DNA of 58,928 nucleotides from UBA4421 sp002470275 (GTDB lineage: Bacteria > Pseudomonadota > Gammaproteobacteria > Pseudomonadales > Azotimanducaceae), in assembly GCA_913052345.1 (NCBI GenBank), contig CAJXDR010000015.1:1-58928 (forward strand), given 5' to 3'. The translations under genes and the position numbers were made by a program. The notes below the pieces were generated by a model, which ran no database searches, had not been told where the DNA came from, and saw only the letters and a list, made by a program, of their open reading frames with translations. The number at the start of each line of letters is the position of its first letter. The first letter of the stretch is position 1. This document shows, piece after piece, positions 42,286 through 50,225 of this stretch.

Positions 42286-43410
42286 GTGAATTTTGACCTA
42301 TCCGAAGAGCAACAGTTGCTGCAAGACAGCGTTGCACGCTTCATAGAAGATAACTACGCCCTGGAGACCCGGCAACACCTCGTTGCCAGTGATCTTGGGT
42401 TTAGCGAACCCTACTGGCAGACCATGGCCGACCTCGGTTGGCTTGGGATCAACGTTCCGGAAGCTCATGGCGGCATTGGCGGTAACCAGAGCGACACCAT
42501 GGTCTTGATGCAGGCCTTAGGACAAGGACTGGTACTGGAACCCATTTTCGCCAGCGCTATCTTAGGCACTCGCGCCATTGTTGACGGTGCAAATGAAGAC
42601 ACCTGTACAAGGCTGCTGCCCAGCCTGGTCAGCGGCGAGCGACGATTATCGGTTGCGTATGCTGAGGAGCAGGCTCGATTCGACCTCGACGATGTGGTCA
42701 CACGTATCACGCCCCAAGATGACGGTTACCGAATCAGCGGTCGTAAAAGTATGGTCTTTCATGCCCAGGGGTCAGATTATCTGGTAGTTAGCGGCCGCAG
42801 CTATGGCGGTCAAACCGACCGCGACGGGATAACGTTATTGCTGGTAGATGCGGCGAGCGAGGGTGTCCGCATGACTTCCTTTCCGACGGTTGATGGGCTG
42901 CGGGCTTCTGAAATCGAATTTGAAGATGTCTTTGTTCCCAAGGCTCACCTCCTGGGCGCCGAAGGCGGTGGATATTCGCTGTTGGAGAGTATCGCCATCG
43001 ATGGCATTCTAGCCCTTTCAGCGGAAGCCGTTGGGGCGATGGAAGTCCTGTACAAAGATACCGTGAGCTATACCCAAGAACGGGAGCAGTTTGACCATCC
43101 GCTATCAGACTTTCAGGTTCTGCAACATCGCATGGTCGATATGTTTATGGAATACGAACAGTGTAAATCCCTGCTCTATCGCGCCACGCTCGAGGTTGTC
43201 CAGCGCGGTCACGCCGCGTTGAAGACCGTCCATGCGCTCAAATATATGGTTGGAAAGGTGGGCACCTTCATCGGCGAGAACGCCGTTCAACTGCATGGGG
43301 GGATGGGTGTCACTGAAGAGCTTCGGGTCGGCCATTATTTTAAGCGCCTGCTGGTTATCGACGCCCAGTTTGGCAACTCCGACTATCATTTAGCCAAATT
43401 CGCTGACTGA
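42286..43410 (+). CDS. Acyl-CoA dehydrogenase, second of an adjacent pair
   Basis: 374 residues with a GTG start at 42286 after GGAGAAA. The fold is complete: an N-terminal FDLSEEQQLLQDSVARFIED, a middle FAD domain with a weakened motif (LSVAYAEEQARFDL), and a C-terminal HGGMGVTEELRVGHYFKRLL followed by FGNSDYHL. It is more divergent than its neighbour in the FAD/substrate loop, as expected of one subunit in a heterotetramer. Only 15 bases separate it from the ppiC-like gene that begins the next set. Confidence 0.9.
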   Translation: MNFDLSEEQQLLQDSVARFIEDNYALETRQHLVASDLGFSEPYWQTMADLGWLGINVPEAHGGIGGNQSDTMVLMQALGQGLVLEPIFASAILGTRAIVDGANEDTCTRLLPSLVSGERRLSVAYAEEQARFDLDDVVTRITPQDDGYRISGRKSMVFHAQGSDYLVVSGRSYGGQTDRDGITLLLVDAASEGVRMTSFPTVDGLRASEIEFEDVFVPKAHLLGAEGGGYSLLESIAIDGILALSAEAVGAMEVLYKDTVSYTQEREQFDHPLSDFQVLQHRMVDMFMEYEQCKSLLYRATLEVVQRGHAALKTVHALKYMVGKVGTFIGENAVQLHGGMGVTEELRVGHYFKRLLVIDAQFGNSDYHLAKFAD

Positions 43411-43425
43411 TCTTGGATTCCCAAC

Positions 43426-44265
43426 ATGCTGGCAAATGCCGTTAGAGATCCTCTATTCGCCTTCATCCTTCTCGGCGCGGCTATTTTTCTGGTGTCCTCC
43501 TGGCGGGATAACCCCGATGATCTGATCATCAACGTGTCCGAGGGTGACATCACACGCCTCAAGGACCAGTGGTCATCTCAAATGCGCCGCCCCCCAAACG
43601 ACAAAGAGCTTCGGGGCCTGATCACCAACCATATCAAGGAGGAGATTTACCACCGAGAGGCCCTAGCGCTAGGTCTGGACCACGGTGACGCCATCGTTCG
43701 CCGGCGTCTGGTGCAAAAACTCACCTTTCTTACTGAAGATCTCGAAATGGGCCGGACCCCAGATGAACCCACCCTCATCACCTTTTACAAATCCAACCGC
43801 GAACGCTATCAGCAGCCTCCGCAAATCACTTTTCGACATCGCTATTTTTCCGCAGACCGGCCTCGTGCCACTGGGCGGCCGGACGCCTTCGGCCACGCCG
43901 AAGCCGCGCTAATAGATGAGAGGTTGCAAGGCGATCCCTTTATGCTCCAGCAAGAATATACGGGACGTTCCATCCGAGATATCGCCAATCTATTTGGTCG
44001 AGACTTCGCAGATACCCTAAGTCATCTAAAGCCAGAGGATACTTGGCAGGGACCGATTCGTTCAGCCTATGGCTGGCACGTGGTGATGCTCATCGACAAG
44101 CAGCACGCCAGAGCGTTGGACTTTGAAACCGTCAAGAATAAGGTCGCCCTGGATTGGCAGGACGATCAGCGCGACCTTGCCAATGCGCGCTATTACCAGG
44201 AACTGGCGGCTAAATATACGACCGCTTTGCCCCCATCCGTGTCCGCCTTACTCGAAGCCCCTTAG
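43426..44265 (+). CDS. Membrane-anchored PpiC-type (parvulin) peptidyl-prolyl isomerase
   Basis: 279 residues: one N-terminal transmembrane anchor (about residues 9-25), a SurA/PpiC-like helical region (RGLITNHIKEEIYHREAL) and a parvulin-like domain around residues 125-220 (ITFRHRYF... to ...GPIRSAYGWHVVMLID). It would face the periplasm and act as a foldase. It is followed after six bases by a HupE-like gene and then by the beta-helix and cytochrome lipoprotein genes, so its client may be one of these. Confidence 0.88.
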   Translation: MLANAVRDPLFAFILLGAAIFLVSSWRDNPDDLIINVSEGDITRLKDQWSSQMRRPPNDKELRGLITNHIKEEIYHREALALGLDHGDAIVRRRLVQKLTFLTEDLEMGRTPDEPTLITFYKSNRERYQQPPQITFRHRYFSADRPRATGRPDAFGHAEAALIDERLQGDPFMLQQEYTGRSIRDIANLFGRDFADTLSHLKPEDTWQGPIRSAYGWHVVMLIDKQHARALDFETVKNKVALDWQDDQRDLANARYYQELAAKYTTALPPSVSALLEAP

Positions 44266-44271
44266 CTCACC

Positions 44272-45255
44272 ATGCGCACATTCCAACTCCTGCTGTGGGC
44301 TGTCATTGCGTTATTGCAACAGCACGCCTTCGCGGACGAGGTGCGCCCGGCTTATCTGGAGATTCAGGCGGCACCAGATCAGAAAAGCTATCAAATTACC
44401 TGGAAACAGCCTGTAGTCGAAAACAGGCGCCTGCCCATTGACCCCATTTTCCCTGCAGGTTGTGATCTTCAGGAAACCCAGGCGCCCGCTGTAAACAATA
44501 GCGCCCTGGTCAGACGTTGGCATACGACTTGTGACCTGACTGGGGCGGACGTCACCATCCAGGGCCTGAGTGCTTCGATTACTGACGTCCTAGTCCGTTT
44601 CATTAGCGGCGACGGCACGTTACGGCACTTCGTGCTGCGCCCCAATGCACCCACTGCAAACCTAGCGGACACAGATGGGGGAACCCTCGATTACCTATGG
44701 ATTGGTTTTGTTCACTTAGTTGGCGGCATTGACCATGTGCTCTTTGTTATCTGCCTGGTGCTTTACATCAGACAACCCTGGCCCCTACTCAAGACCATAA
44801 CCGCTTTCACCCTGGCACACAGCGTCACCCTAGCGCTCTCTGTTTTGGACCTTCTCACCCTGCCACAGGCTCCGGTTGAGGCCATTATAGCGTTGTCCAT
44901 CGTATTTCTGGCACGAGAATTAGCACAGCCCGAAGACAAACGGTCAGCATTGACTCAGCAAGACCCCTGGATCATGGCCATGGTGTTTGGCCTTCTTCAC
45001 GGCTTAGGCTTTGCCGGCGCCCTTAACGAAATTGGTCTCCCCTCAGAATCCTTGTTTTTAAGCCTACTACTCTTCAATTTAGGCATCGAATTGGGACAAA
45101 TTGTCGTCATTCTTATCTTTACCTTGCTACTATATTTTTGGCGGTGGCTGAGCGAATCGCTTCAGGCACCAGAGCAGACAGTTTATCAAGGCGCCGCTTA
45201 CGCCATGGGATGCATTGCAACATTTTGGACGATCGACCGTCTGATATTGCTCTAA
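44272..45255 (+). CDS. HupE/UreJ-like membrane protein with periplasmic N-domain
   Basis: 327 residues: a cleavable signal peptide (ending in HAFADE, about residue 23), an extracytoplasmic beta-rich domain (about 24-135) and a C-terminal HupE/UreJ_2 membrane domain with about six helices. The family's His motifs are present: GFVHLVGGIDHVLFVICL, TLAHSVTLALSV and LLHGLGFAGALNEIG. HupE and UreJ are nickel or cobalt permeases; the HupE/UreJ_2 branch is uncharacterised, so metal transport is inference. It follows a foldase gene by six bases and precedes the beta-helix lipoprotein gene. Confidence 0.88.
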   Translation: MRTFQLLLWAVIALLQQHAFADEVRPAYLEIQAAPDQKSYQITWKQPVVENRRLPIDPIFPAGCDLQETQAPAVNNSALVRRWHTTCDLTGADVTIQGLSASITDVLVRFISGDGTLRHFVLRPNAPTANLADTDGGTLDYLWIGFVHLVGGIDHVLFVICLVLYIRQPWPLLKTITAFTLAHSVTLALSVLDLLTLPQAPVEAIIALSIVFLARELAQPEDKRSALTQQDPWIMAMVFGLLHGLGFAGALNEIGLPSESLFLSLLLFNLGIELGQIVVILIFTLLLYFWRWLSESLQAPEQTVYQGAAYAMGCIATFWTIDRLILL

Positions 45256-45288
45256 TCCACCGTTGGGGAAGGTGCTGGGGGAGAAAAC

Positions 45289-46482
45289 ATGACAAAGGCT
45301 ATCATTACTTTAACCTGCCTAACGCTGGCCGTGGGTTGCGGTCAACCCGTAGATCGCCCCTTTGAGGAGACTTTCCGCGAAGCCCTTGAGTTAGCGAAAC
45401 CGGGAGATGTCATTGACATTCCAACGGGAACATTCAGCTTCCAGCGTTCTCTGGTTCTAAACACCGATGGTGTCACGATTCGCGGTCAGGGCATGGATGC
45501 TTCGGTTCTCTCTTTTGCAAATCAGGTGGCCGGCGCCGAGGGTCTGAGCGTCAACGCCAGCGACTTCGTCATTGAGGATCTGGCCATCGAAGACACCGTG
45601 GGCGACGCCCTCAAAGTCAACGAAGGTCGCAACATAACCATTCGTCGTGTTCGCACCGAGTGGACCAACGGGCCGAGCGTTGATAACGGCGCCTATGGCA
45701 TTTACCCGGTACAAACCACCAACGTGCTCATAGAAGACAACGTCGCAATCGCCGCATCGGATGCCGGCATTTACGTGGGCCAGTCTGAGAACATCGTCGT
45801 CCGTGGCAATCGCGCTGAATACAACGTCGCGGGTATCGAAGTTGAGAACTCCGTATCAGCCGATGTTTATAATAACGTCGCAAACAACAATACTGGCGGA
45901 ATCTTGGTCTTCAATATGCCCATGATTCCAAAGAAGGGCTTCGCCACGCGCGTCTATGACAATGAAGTACACGCCAACAACACAGGCAACTTCGCCGCAC
46001 CCGGCACTGCCGTATCGGGCGTACCGGCGGGCTCGGGCATCCTCATCAACTCGAATGATCAGGTTGAAGTATTTAACAACAGCCTCGCCGACAATAATAC
46101 GGCCAACATCTTGGTCTCGAGTTATTTTAGCGCCAACTACGCGGGACAGAGGGAACTCGCGGCAGAATTTGACCCCTACCCCGAACAAATCATGATTTAC
46201 GACAATACCTTCAACGGTGGCGGAAGCGCACCGGGGGTGGACTATTTAGTTCAGTTGCGTGATGCCATCTATGGGCCAGACGGCGCCTTTCCCGACATCA
46301 TCTGGGACGGCATCGTGAATCCAGAAAAACCTGATCACGTTGACATCATCTGCGTCCGAGAAGAGCGTGCCGAGCTGCTTAGCCTCGACACGGGTAACGA
46401 ATTCGCCAATCCCAGCGTGGATATGGCGCGGCACGCCTGCCCCATCCAGCAGCTGCCGCCGGTGGTTTTATCCGGTCGCTAG
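45289..46482 (+). CDS. Parallel beta-helix lipoprotein (TIGR03805-like)
   Basis: 397 residues with a lipoprotein signal (LTCLTLAVGCGQ, Cys17). From about residue 45 to 300 it shows NosD/pectate-lyase-like beta-helix coils, with repeated units such as VLIEDNVAIAASDAGIYVG, IVVRGNRAEYNVAGIEVE and VEVFNNSLADNNTANILV. I recall this as the beta-helix family TIGR03805, which occurs as a gene pair with the SO2930-type diheme cytochrome encoded next; the function of that pair was recorded as unknown. The C-terminal part has two Cys (CVREERAE and HACPIQ), possibly a disulfide. A GGGG lies before the ATG at 45289. Confidence 0.88.
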   Translation: MTKAIITLTCLTLAVGCGQPVDRPFEETFREALELAKPGDVIDIPTGTFSFQRSLVLNTDGVTIRGQGMDASVLSFANQVAGAEGLSVNASDFVIEDLAIEDTVGDALKVNEGRNITIRRVRTEWTNGPSVDNGAYGIYPVQTTNVLIEDNVAIAASDAGIYVGQSENIVVRGNRAEYNVAGIEVENSVSADVYNNVANNNTGGILVFNMPMIPKKGFATRVYDNEVHANNTGNFAAPGTAVSGVPAGSGILINSNDQVEVFNNSLADNNTANILVSSYFSANYAGQRELAAEFDPYPEQIMIYDNTFNGGGSAPGVDYLVQLRDAIYGPDGAFPDIIWDGIVNPEKPDHVDIICVREERAELLSLDTGNEFANPSVDMARHACPIQQLPPVVLSGR

Positions 46483-46485
46483 AAG

Positions 46486-47622
46486 GTGATCACAGGTCCA
46501 TTTTATGACCGCCCTAAGACCAGGGCATCCTTTGGCCCACTGCTCAGACTCGTCATGCTGGTGCTTGCCCTGGCCGGGTGCCAGCCCGATTCGGTCAGGG
46601 TTCACGAGCCGGACGCCTACCCGGAACGACTCTCGGCATGGGGGCTAGTTCAATTAAACGGAGGTGAACTTAATCTCAATACAAAGACCACGGTATATCA
46701 ACTCAATACCGGACTTTTTTCCGACTATGCGCTGAAGCTTAGAACCGTTTACCTCCCAGGCGGAACCCAGGCAAGCTATGACCCGGATAACGTCTTCAAC
46801 TTGCCCGTAGGCAGTATCATCAGCAAAACGTTTCTTTATGCCAAGGATGAGTCAGAGAGAATCCTGACCCAGGCCAGCTGGCGGAGCGACCCTGCTGATT
46901 TCAATACCAAGACTCATAGACTGATGGAAACCAGACTGCTGGTACGCCAGAGTCACGGCTGGGATGCACTGCCCTATATTTGGAACGGTAACGATGCCTA
47001 CCTGAGTATTACCGGAGGGCTTGAGCAGGTGCCCCTAGCTTCGGGTGGGGTGTTGAACTATCTGATACCCAGTAAAAATCAATGCGCTTCCTGTCACGCC
47101 ACGGACCACACCTCCGGTGCGCTACAGCCTATTGGCATCAGAGCCCGCCACCTCAATCGTGAGGTGTCCCTCTATGGAATGAATCAACTGGACTATTGGC
47201 AGCAAACAGGCCTGTTGCACGGATTCACCCCAGCCCAGCGCGAGGCCGCTCCGGCTAATGCAGTCTGGGGAGAGGACAATGCGGATTTAGCACATCGAGC
47301 ACGCTCCTACCTCGATATAAATTGCGGCCACTGCCATAACGAGCGCGGCGCCGCCGACACCTCTGGCCTGCTATTGGATTATGCTGACCACCCGATGGGC
47401 GCCATGGGCTACTGCAAACCGCCCATCGCAGCGGGCCGGGGGTCAGGTGGATTCCTATACTCTATCGTTCCCGGTCAGGCGGACCAGTCTATCCTCAGCT
47501 TTCGCATGGCAACCACCGACCCGGGGATGATGATGCCTGAACTGGGGCGCTCCTTGGTTCACGATGAGGCCGTAGCGCTTGTACACGCCTGGATAGACCA
47601 GCTCAGCGGTGAGTGCAAATAG
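46486..47622 (+). CDS. SO2930-family diheme c-type cytochrome lipoprotein
   Basis: 378 residues from a GTG at 46486, three bases after the beta-helix stop. That start gives a full lipoprotein signal with the lipidated Cys in LALAGCQPD (residue 32). Two c-heme motifs are present: CASCH (Cys200, Cys203, His204) and CGHCH (Cys280, Cys283, His284). PGMMMPELG near the C-terminus can supply a Met ligand. The N-terminal 190 residues form a non-heme domain unique to this family (TIGR03806-like). It would sit on the periplasmic face of a membrane and transfer electrons; the donor and acceptor are unknown. Confidence 0.9.
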   Translation: MITGPFYDRPKTRASFGPLLRLVMLVLALAGCQPDSVRVHEPDAYPERLSAWGLVQLNGGELNLNTKTTVYQLNTGLFSDYALKLRTVYLPGGTQASYDPDNVFNLPVGSIISKTFLYAKDESERILTQASWRSDPADFNTKTHRLMETRLLVRQSHGWDALPYIWNGNDAYLSITGGLEQVPLASGGVLNYLIPSKNQCASCHATDHTSGALQPIGIRARHLNREVSLYGMNQLDYWQQTGLLHGFTPAQREAAPANAVWGEDNADLAHRARSYLDINCGHCHNERGAADTSGLLLDYADHPMGAMGYCKPPIAAGRGSGGFLYSIVPGQADQSILSFRMATTDPGMMMPELGRSLVHDEAVALVHAWIDQLSGECK

Positions 47623-47704
47623 CAGATCCCGGTCGGAAAGCGCATCAATTAACTTTTTATCCTCACGCCTTGGTGTTTGTTCGGGCACGTTTTAGGAGCA
47701 ATGA

Positions 47705-48187
47705 ATGAGCAATGCTGCACCGATTGTCTGCCCTGAGCAGGAAGTGATCGCCCCATGGATTGACTATAACGGTCACCTCAACATGGCGTACTACCACGTT
47801 ATTTTTGATCGGAGCGTCGATTACTTCTACGACATGCTCGGTATTGGCGAAGGCTATGCGAGGCGTGGTTTGGGGTCTGTGTTTACCATGGAGGTCCACG
47901 TTCATTATCTGAACGAGGTCTCCCTGGGTGATCGCCTACAGGTTCATCTTCAGCTTCTTGATTTTGATCAGAAGTGCCTGCACTTCTTTCAGCACATGTA
48001 TCTCGCTGAGGGCGGGCACCTAGTGGCGACTTCAGAGCAACTCGCCTTACACGTGGACATGGCATCCAGAAGATCTGCTCCCTTTCCAGAAGGCGCGTCC
48101 TCCGCCCTAGCGGACATCGCCCGAGAGCACGCTCTTCTGGAGCGTCCAGAGCGCTCGGGTAGTTCAATCGGCATCCGGCGGCGCTAA
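47705..48187 (+). CDS. Hot-dog (4HBT-type) acyl-CoA thioesterase
   Basis: 160 residues of the single-hot-dog thioesterase family. The active-site segment WIDYNGHLNMAYYHVIFDRS matches the 4-hydroxybenzoyl-CoA thioesterase/YbgC pattern (Asp, then G-H-x-N). VHVHYLNEVSLGDRLQV is the typical central strand. The substrate is unknown. It lies 82 bases after the cytochrome gene and is convergent with an acyl-CoA dehydrogenase, so it may belong to acyl-CoA catabolism rather than to the cytochrome unit. Confidence 0.88.
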   Translation: MSNAAPIVCPEQEVIAPWIDYNGHLNMAYYHVIFDRSVDYFYDMLGIGEGYARRGLGSVFTMEVHVHYLNEVSLGDRLQVHLQLLDFDQKCLHFFQHMYLAEGGHLVATSEQLALHVDMASRRSAPFPEGASSALADIAREHALLERPERSGSSIGIRRR

Positions 48188-48214
48188 CTGCCTGCGCGTT
48201 TGCCTATAAAAAGC

Positions 48215-49360
48215 TTAGTAGCCCTCAAGATCTCCGTAACGACTGCGATGATAGTTCACATCGCCGAAGGTTTGATCCGATACGGCCGCACGCTTGATAA
48301 AGAAGCCAATTTCGAACTCGTCGGTCATCCCAATACCGCCGTGCATTTGAATACCTTCTCGGGAGACCAGGTTGTAGGTCTCTCCCACTTTGGACTTAGC
48401 CAGACTTGCAAGTTTGGCAATCTCCAGCGCATCGCGCCCTTCATCCAAGGCGGTCAAGGCTTCTAACACACAGGACTTCGACAGTTCAATTTCACAGAAC
48501 ATGTTTGCCGCTCGGTGTTTAAGGGCCTGGAAGGAGCCAATCGCCACACCAAACTGCTTGCGTTCCTTTAGGTACCCAATCGTCCGCTCAAAGCACTCCT
48601 GGAGGCCGCCCAACATCTCTGCACTAATCCCAATTCGCGCGATGTCTAAGGCGCTATCTAAAATGTCTGCGCCGCCGCCCAAGGGACCAATAAGGGCTTC
48701 AGCAGGCACCTTTACGCCGTCCAATCGAACATTCGCCGCGTTGCGCGAATCCGCCATGGCTGTTCTTGTGATGGTGACGCCCTCTGTCTCACGGTCGATC
48801 AGAAACAAACTTATACCTTCGCGGTCATTGGCTTCACCGGAAGTTCTCGCCACGACGATGAGCTGATCTGCGATATGGCCATCGAGAACAAAGGTTTTCC
48901 CCCCTGAGAGCGTATACCCCTCCCCGTCCGCAGCCGCCAAGGTCGCGATATGATGGGGATTGTGGCGATGGCTCTCTTCTAACGCCAAAGCTAACAGAAG
49001 CTCTCCAGACGCCACCTGGGGTAGCAGAGTCCCTTTCTGATCATCATTAGCGCCTAAATTTATCAGCGTTCCACCCACCCATATTGACGCATACAGCGGG
49101 CTGGCCGTTAAGGTTCTCCCCGATTCTTCAGTGACGACGCCCAAACCCTTATAGCCGAAGGCTAAACCACCGTGTTCCTCTCCCCAAGGAATCGCCGCCC
49201 ACCCAAGTTCCACCATGGATGACCACGTTGCTCGGTCAAAGCCCTCGACATCTTCCTCATCGCGCAACTTCCGTAATTGGGTGATCGGCGTATTAGACGC
49301 ACAAAAATCCTTGGCGCTATCCCTGAGCATGTTTTGTTCTTCATTCAATATCATAGCCAC
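48215..49360 (-). CDS. Acyl-CoA dehydrogenase (third copy)
   Basis: 381 residues from a GTG at 49360, with AAGGAG about 11 bases upstream; an ATG at 49354 is the alternative. The order of domains is complete (LNEEQNMLRDSAKDFCAS; LALALEESHRHNPHHIAT; HGGIGMTDEFEIGFFIKRA; FGDVNYHRSRY). It is more like the second dehydrogenase of the pair at 42286 than the first. It reads toward the thioesterase gene and is not obviously in an operon. Confidence 0.92.
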   Translation of the reverse strand: MAMILNEEQNMLRDSAKDFCASNTPITQLRKLRDEEDVEGFDRATWSSMVELGWAAIPWGEEHGGLAFGYKGLGVVTEESGRTLTASPLYASIWVGGTLINLGANDDQKGTLLPQVASGELLLALALEESHRHNPHHIATLAAADGEGYTLSGGKTFVLDGHIADQLIVVARTSGEANDREGISLFLIDRETEGVTITRTAMADSRNAANVRLDGVKVPAEALIGPLGGGADILDSALDIARIGISAEMLGGLQECFERTIGYLKERKQFGVAIGSFQALKHRAANMFCEIELSKSCVLEALTALDEGRDALEIAKLASLAKSKVGETYNLVSREGIQMHGGIGMTDEFEIGFFIKRAAVSDQTFGDVNYHRSRYGDLEGY

Positions 49361-49717
49361 GACAGCCTTCGCTCCTTAAAACTGGAATTTGGACCCCGCA
49401 CAGCCCGATGATTTCGAGCCTGGATCTTATAACGGGCGTCACGCCCTTAGAGTCCATATGAAAACAGAGTGCGATGAAGAAGTCGAGCTGCCCCAGCGTA
49501 TCGCTCGCCACGTCCATCCGAGCCATCTCACCAAGCGACGACGAGCGCGCGACAAGATAGCAGGCAGCAAGCATTAGCCGTTGCAATAAAGTCCAAATAA
49601 GCCTTAAAACGCTGCCAAACCTATTTTAATAATCAGTTTTTAATTAACTCTTGGTTGTTGTGGAAAAAATTAATTTTCTTTAGCATCCGCCTGCCAATAT
49701 TATAAGTAGGTATTATT
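49361..49717. other. Intergenic region, AT-rich toward mvaT
   Basis: 357 bases with no convincing gene; overlapping frames on both strands (about 49340-49590) look unlike proteins. From about 49590 on, the DNA becomes strongly AT-rich (TTAATAATCAGTTTTTAATT and similar), unlike the rest of the window. This is the type of DNA that H-NS/MvaT proteins bind, so the downstream mvaT gene may be autoregulated. TATTAT or TATAAG near 49698-49706 may be a -10. Confidence 0.55.
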
Positions 49718-50113
49718 TTGCGAACGACAAATAAAAAAGCGCAGATGGAAGCGGCTCTCGCTAAACTTCAGCGCGAACTCGACGCTCTTCAGAACAGTGC
49801 AGCGTATAAAAAGGAACAGGCTTTTAAGAAAGCGGTTGAAGCTCTGTTGAAGCGCCATGGCCGCAGTAAGGCCGACTTAATCGAGATACTGGCTGGTGAT
49901 GTACCACCGCTGAAAAAAGCATCGAAGGTGCCTTCGAAAACCGCAAAAAAGACTCCGAAAAAAAGAAAGGCACGAAAGCTGAAAGTTTATAAGAACCCTA
50001 AAACGGGCGAGGTTATTGAAACTCGAGGCGGCAACCATACGACTCTAAAAGCCTGGAAGGCCAAATATAAGATGGACAATCTTGAAGCCTGGGTGGTTGA
50101 AGAAAAGGCATAA
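49718..50113 (+). CDS. mvaT: MvaT-type H-NS family nucleoid protein
   Basis: 131 residues. Residues 8-60 form a charged coiled-coil-like oligomerisation region (MEAALAKLQRELDALQNS), followed by a Lys/Pro-rich linker (65-88) and the MvaT DNA-binding domain KLKVYKNPKTGEVIETRGGN with HTTLKAWK. MvaT proteins bind AT-rich DNA in the minor groove and silence acquired genes, often including polysaccharide loci like the one just downstream. The start is TTG at 49718 with TAGG eight bases before; the ATG at 49745 would cut the first helix. The upstream region is AT-rich. Confidence 0.88.
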   Translation: MRTTNKKAQMEAALAKLQRELDALQNSAAYKKEQAFKKAVEALLKRHGRSKADLIEILAGDVPPLKKASKVPSKTAKKTPKKRKARKLKVYKNPKTGEVIETRGGNHTTLKAWKAKYKMDNLEAWVVEEKA

Positions 50114-50117
50114 GCCC

Positions 50118-50135
50118 CTCCAAGGGTGCTTGGAG
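50118..50135 (+). terminator. Hairpin after mvaT
   Basis: CTCCAAG (50118-50124) and CTTGGAG (50129-50135) form a perfect seven-base stem with a GGTG loop, beginning five bases after the mvaT stop. There is no T-tract, so it is a weak intrinsic terminator or an mRNA-stabilising hairpin. A second possible pairing joins AAGGGTGC to a later GCACCCTTT. Confidence 0.4.
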
Positions 50136-50225
50136 CATGAGAATCGTCCCGGCACCCTTTCGTCAGCCACATCTTTTAAGCGCGTGGGATGCACCCACCT
50201 TTGACGGCCTGATTGTGATACGCCT

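Noticed and set aside
49341..49586. Minus-strand 81-codon ORF upstream of the third acyl-CoA dehydrogenase
   Set aside because: Overlaps the start of that gene, has a mirror ORF on the other strand and no ribosome-binding site or recognisable motif.
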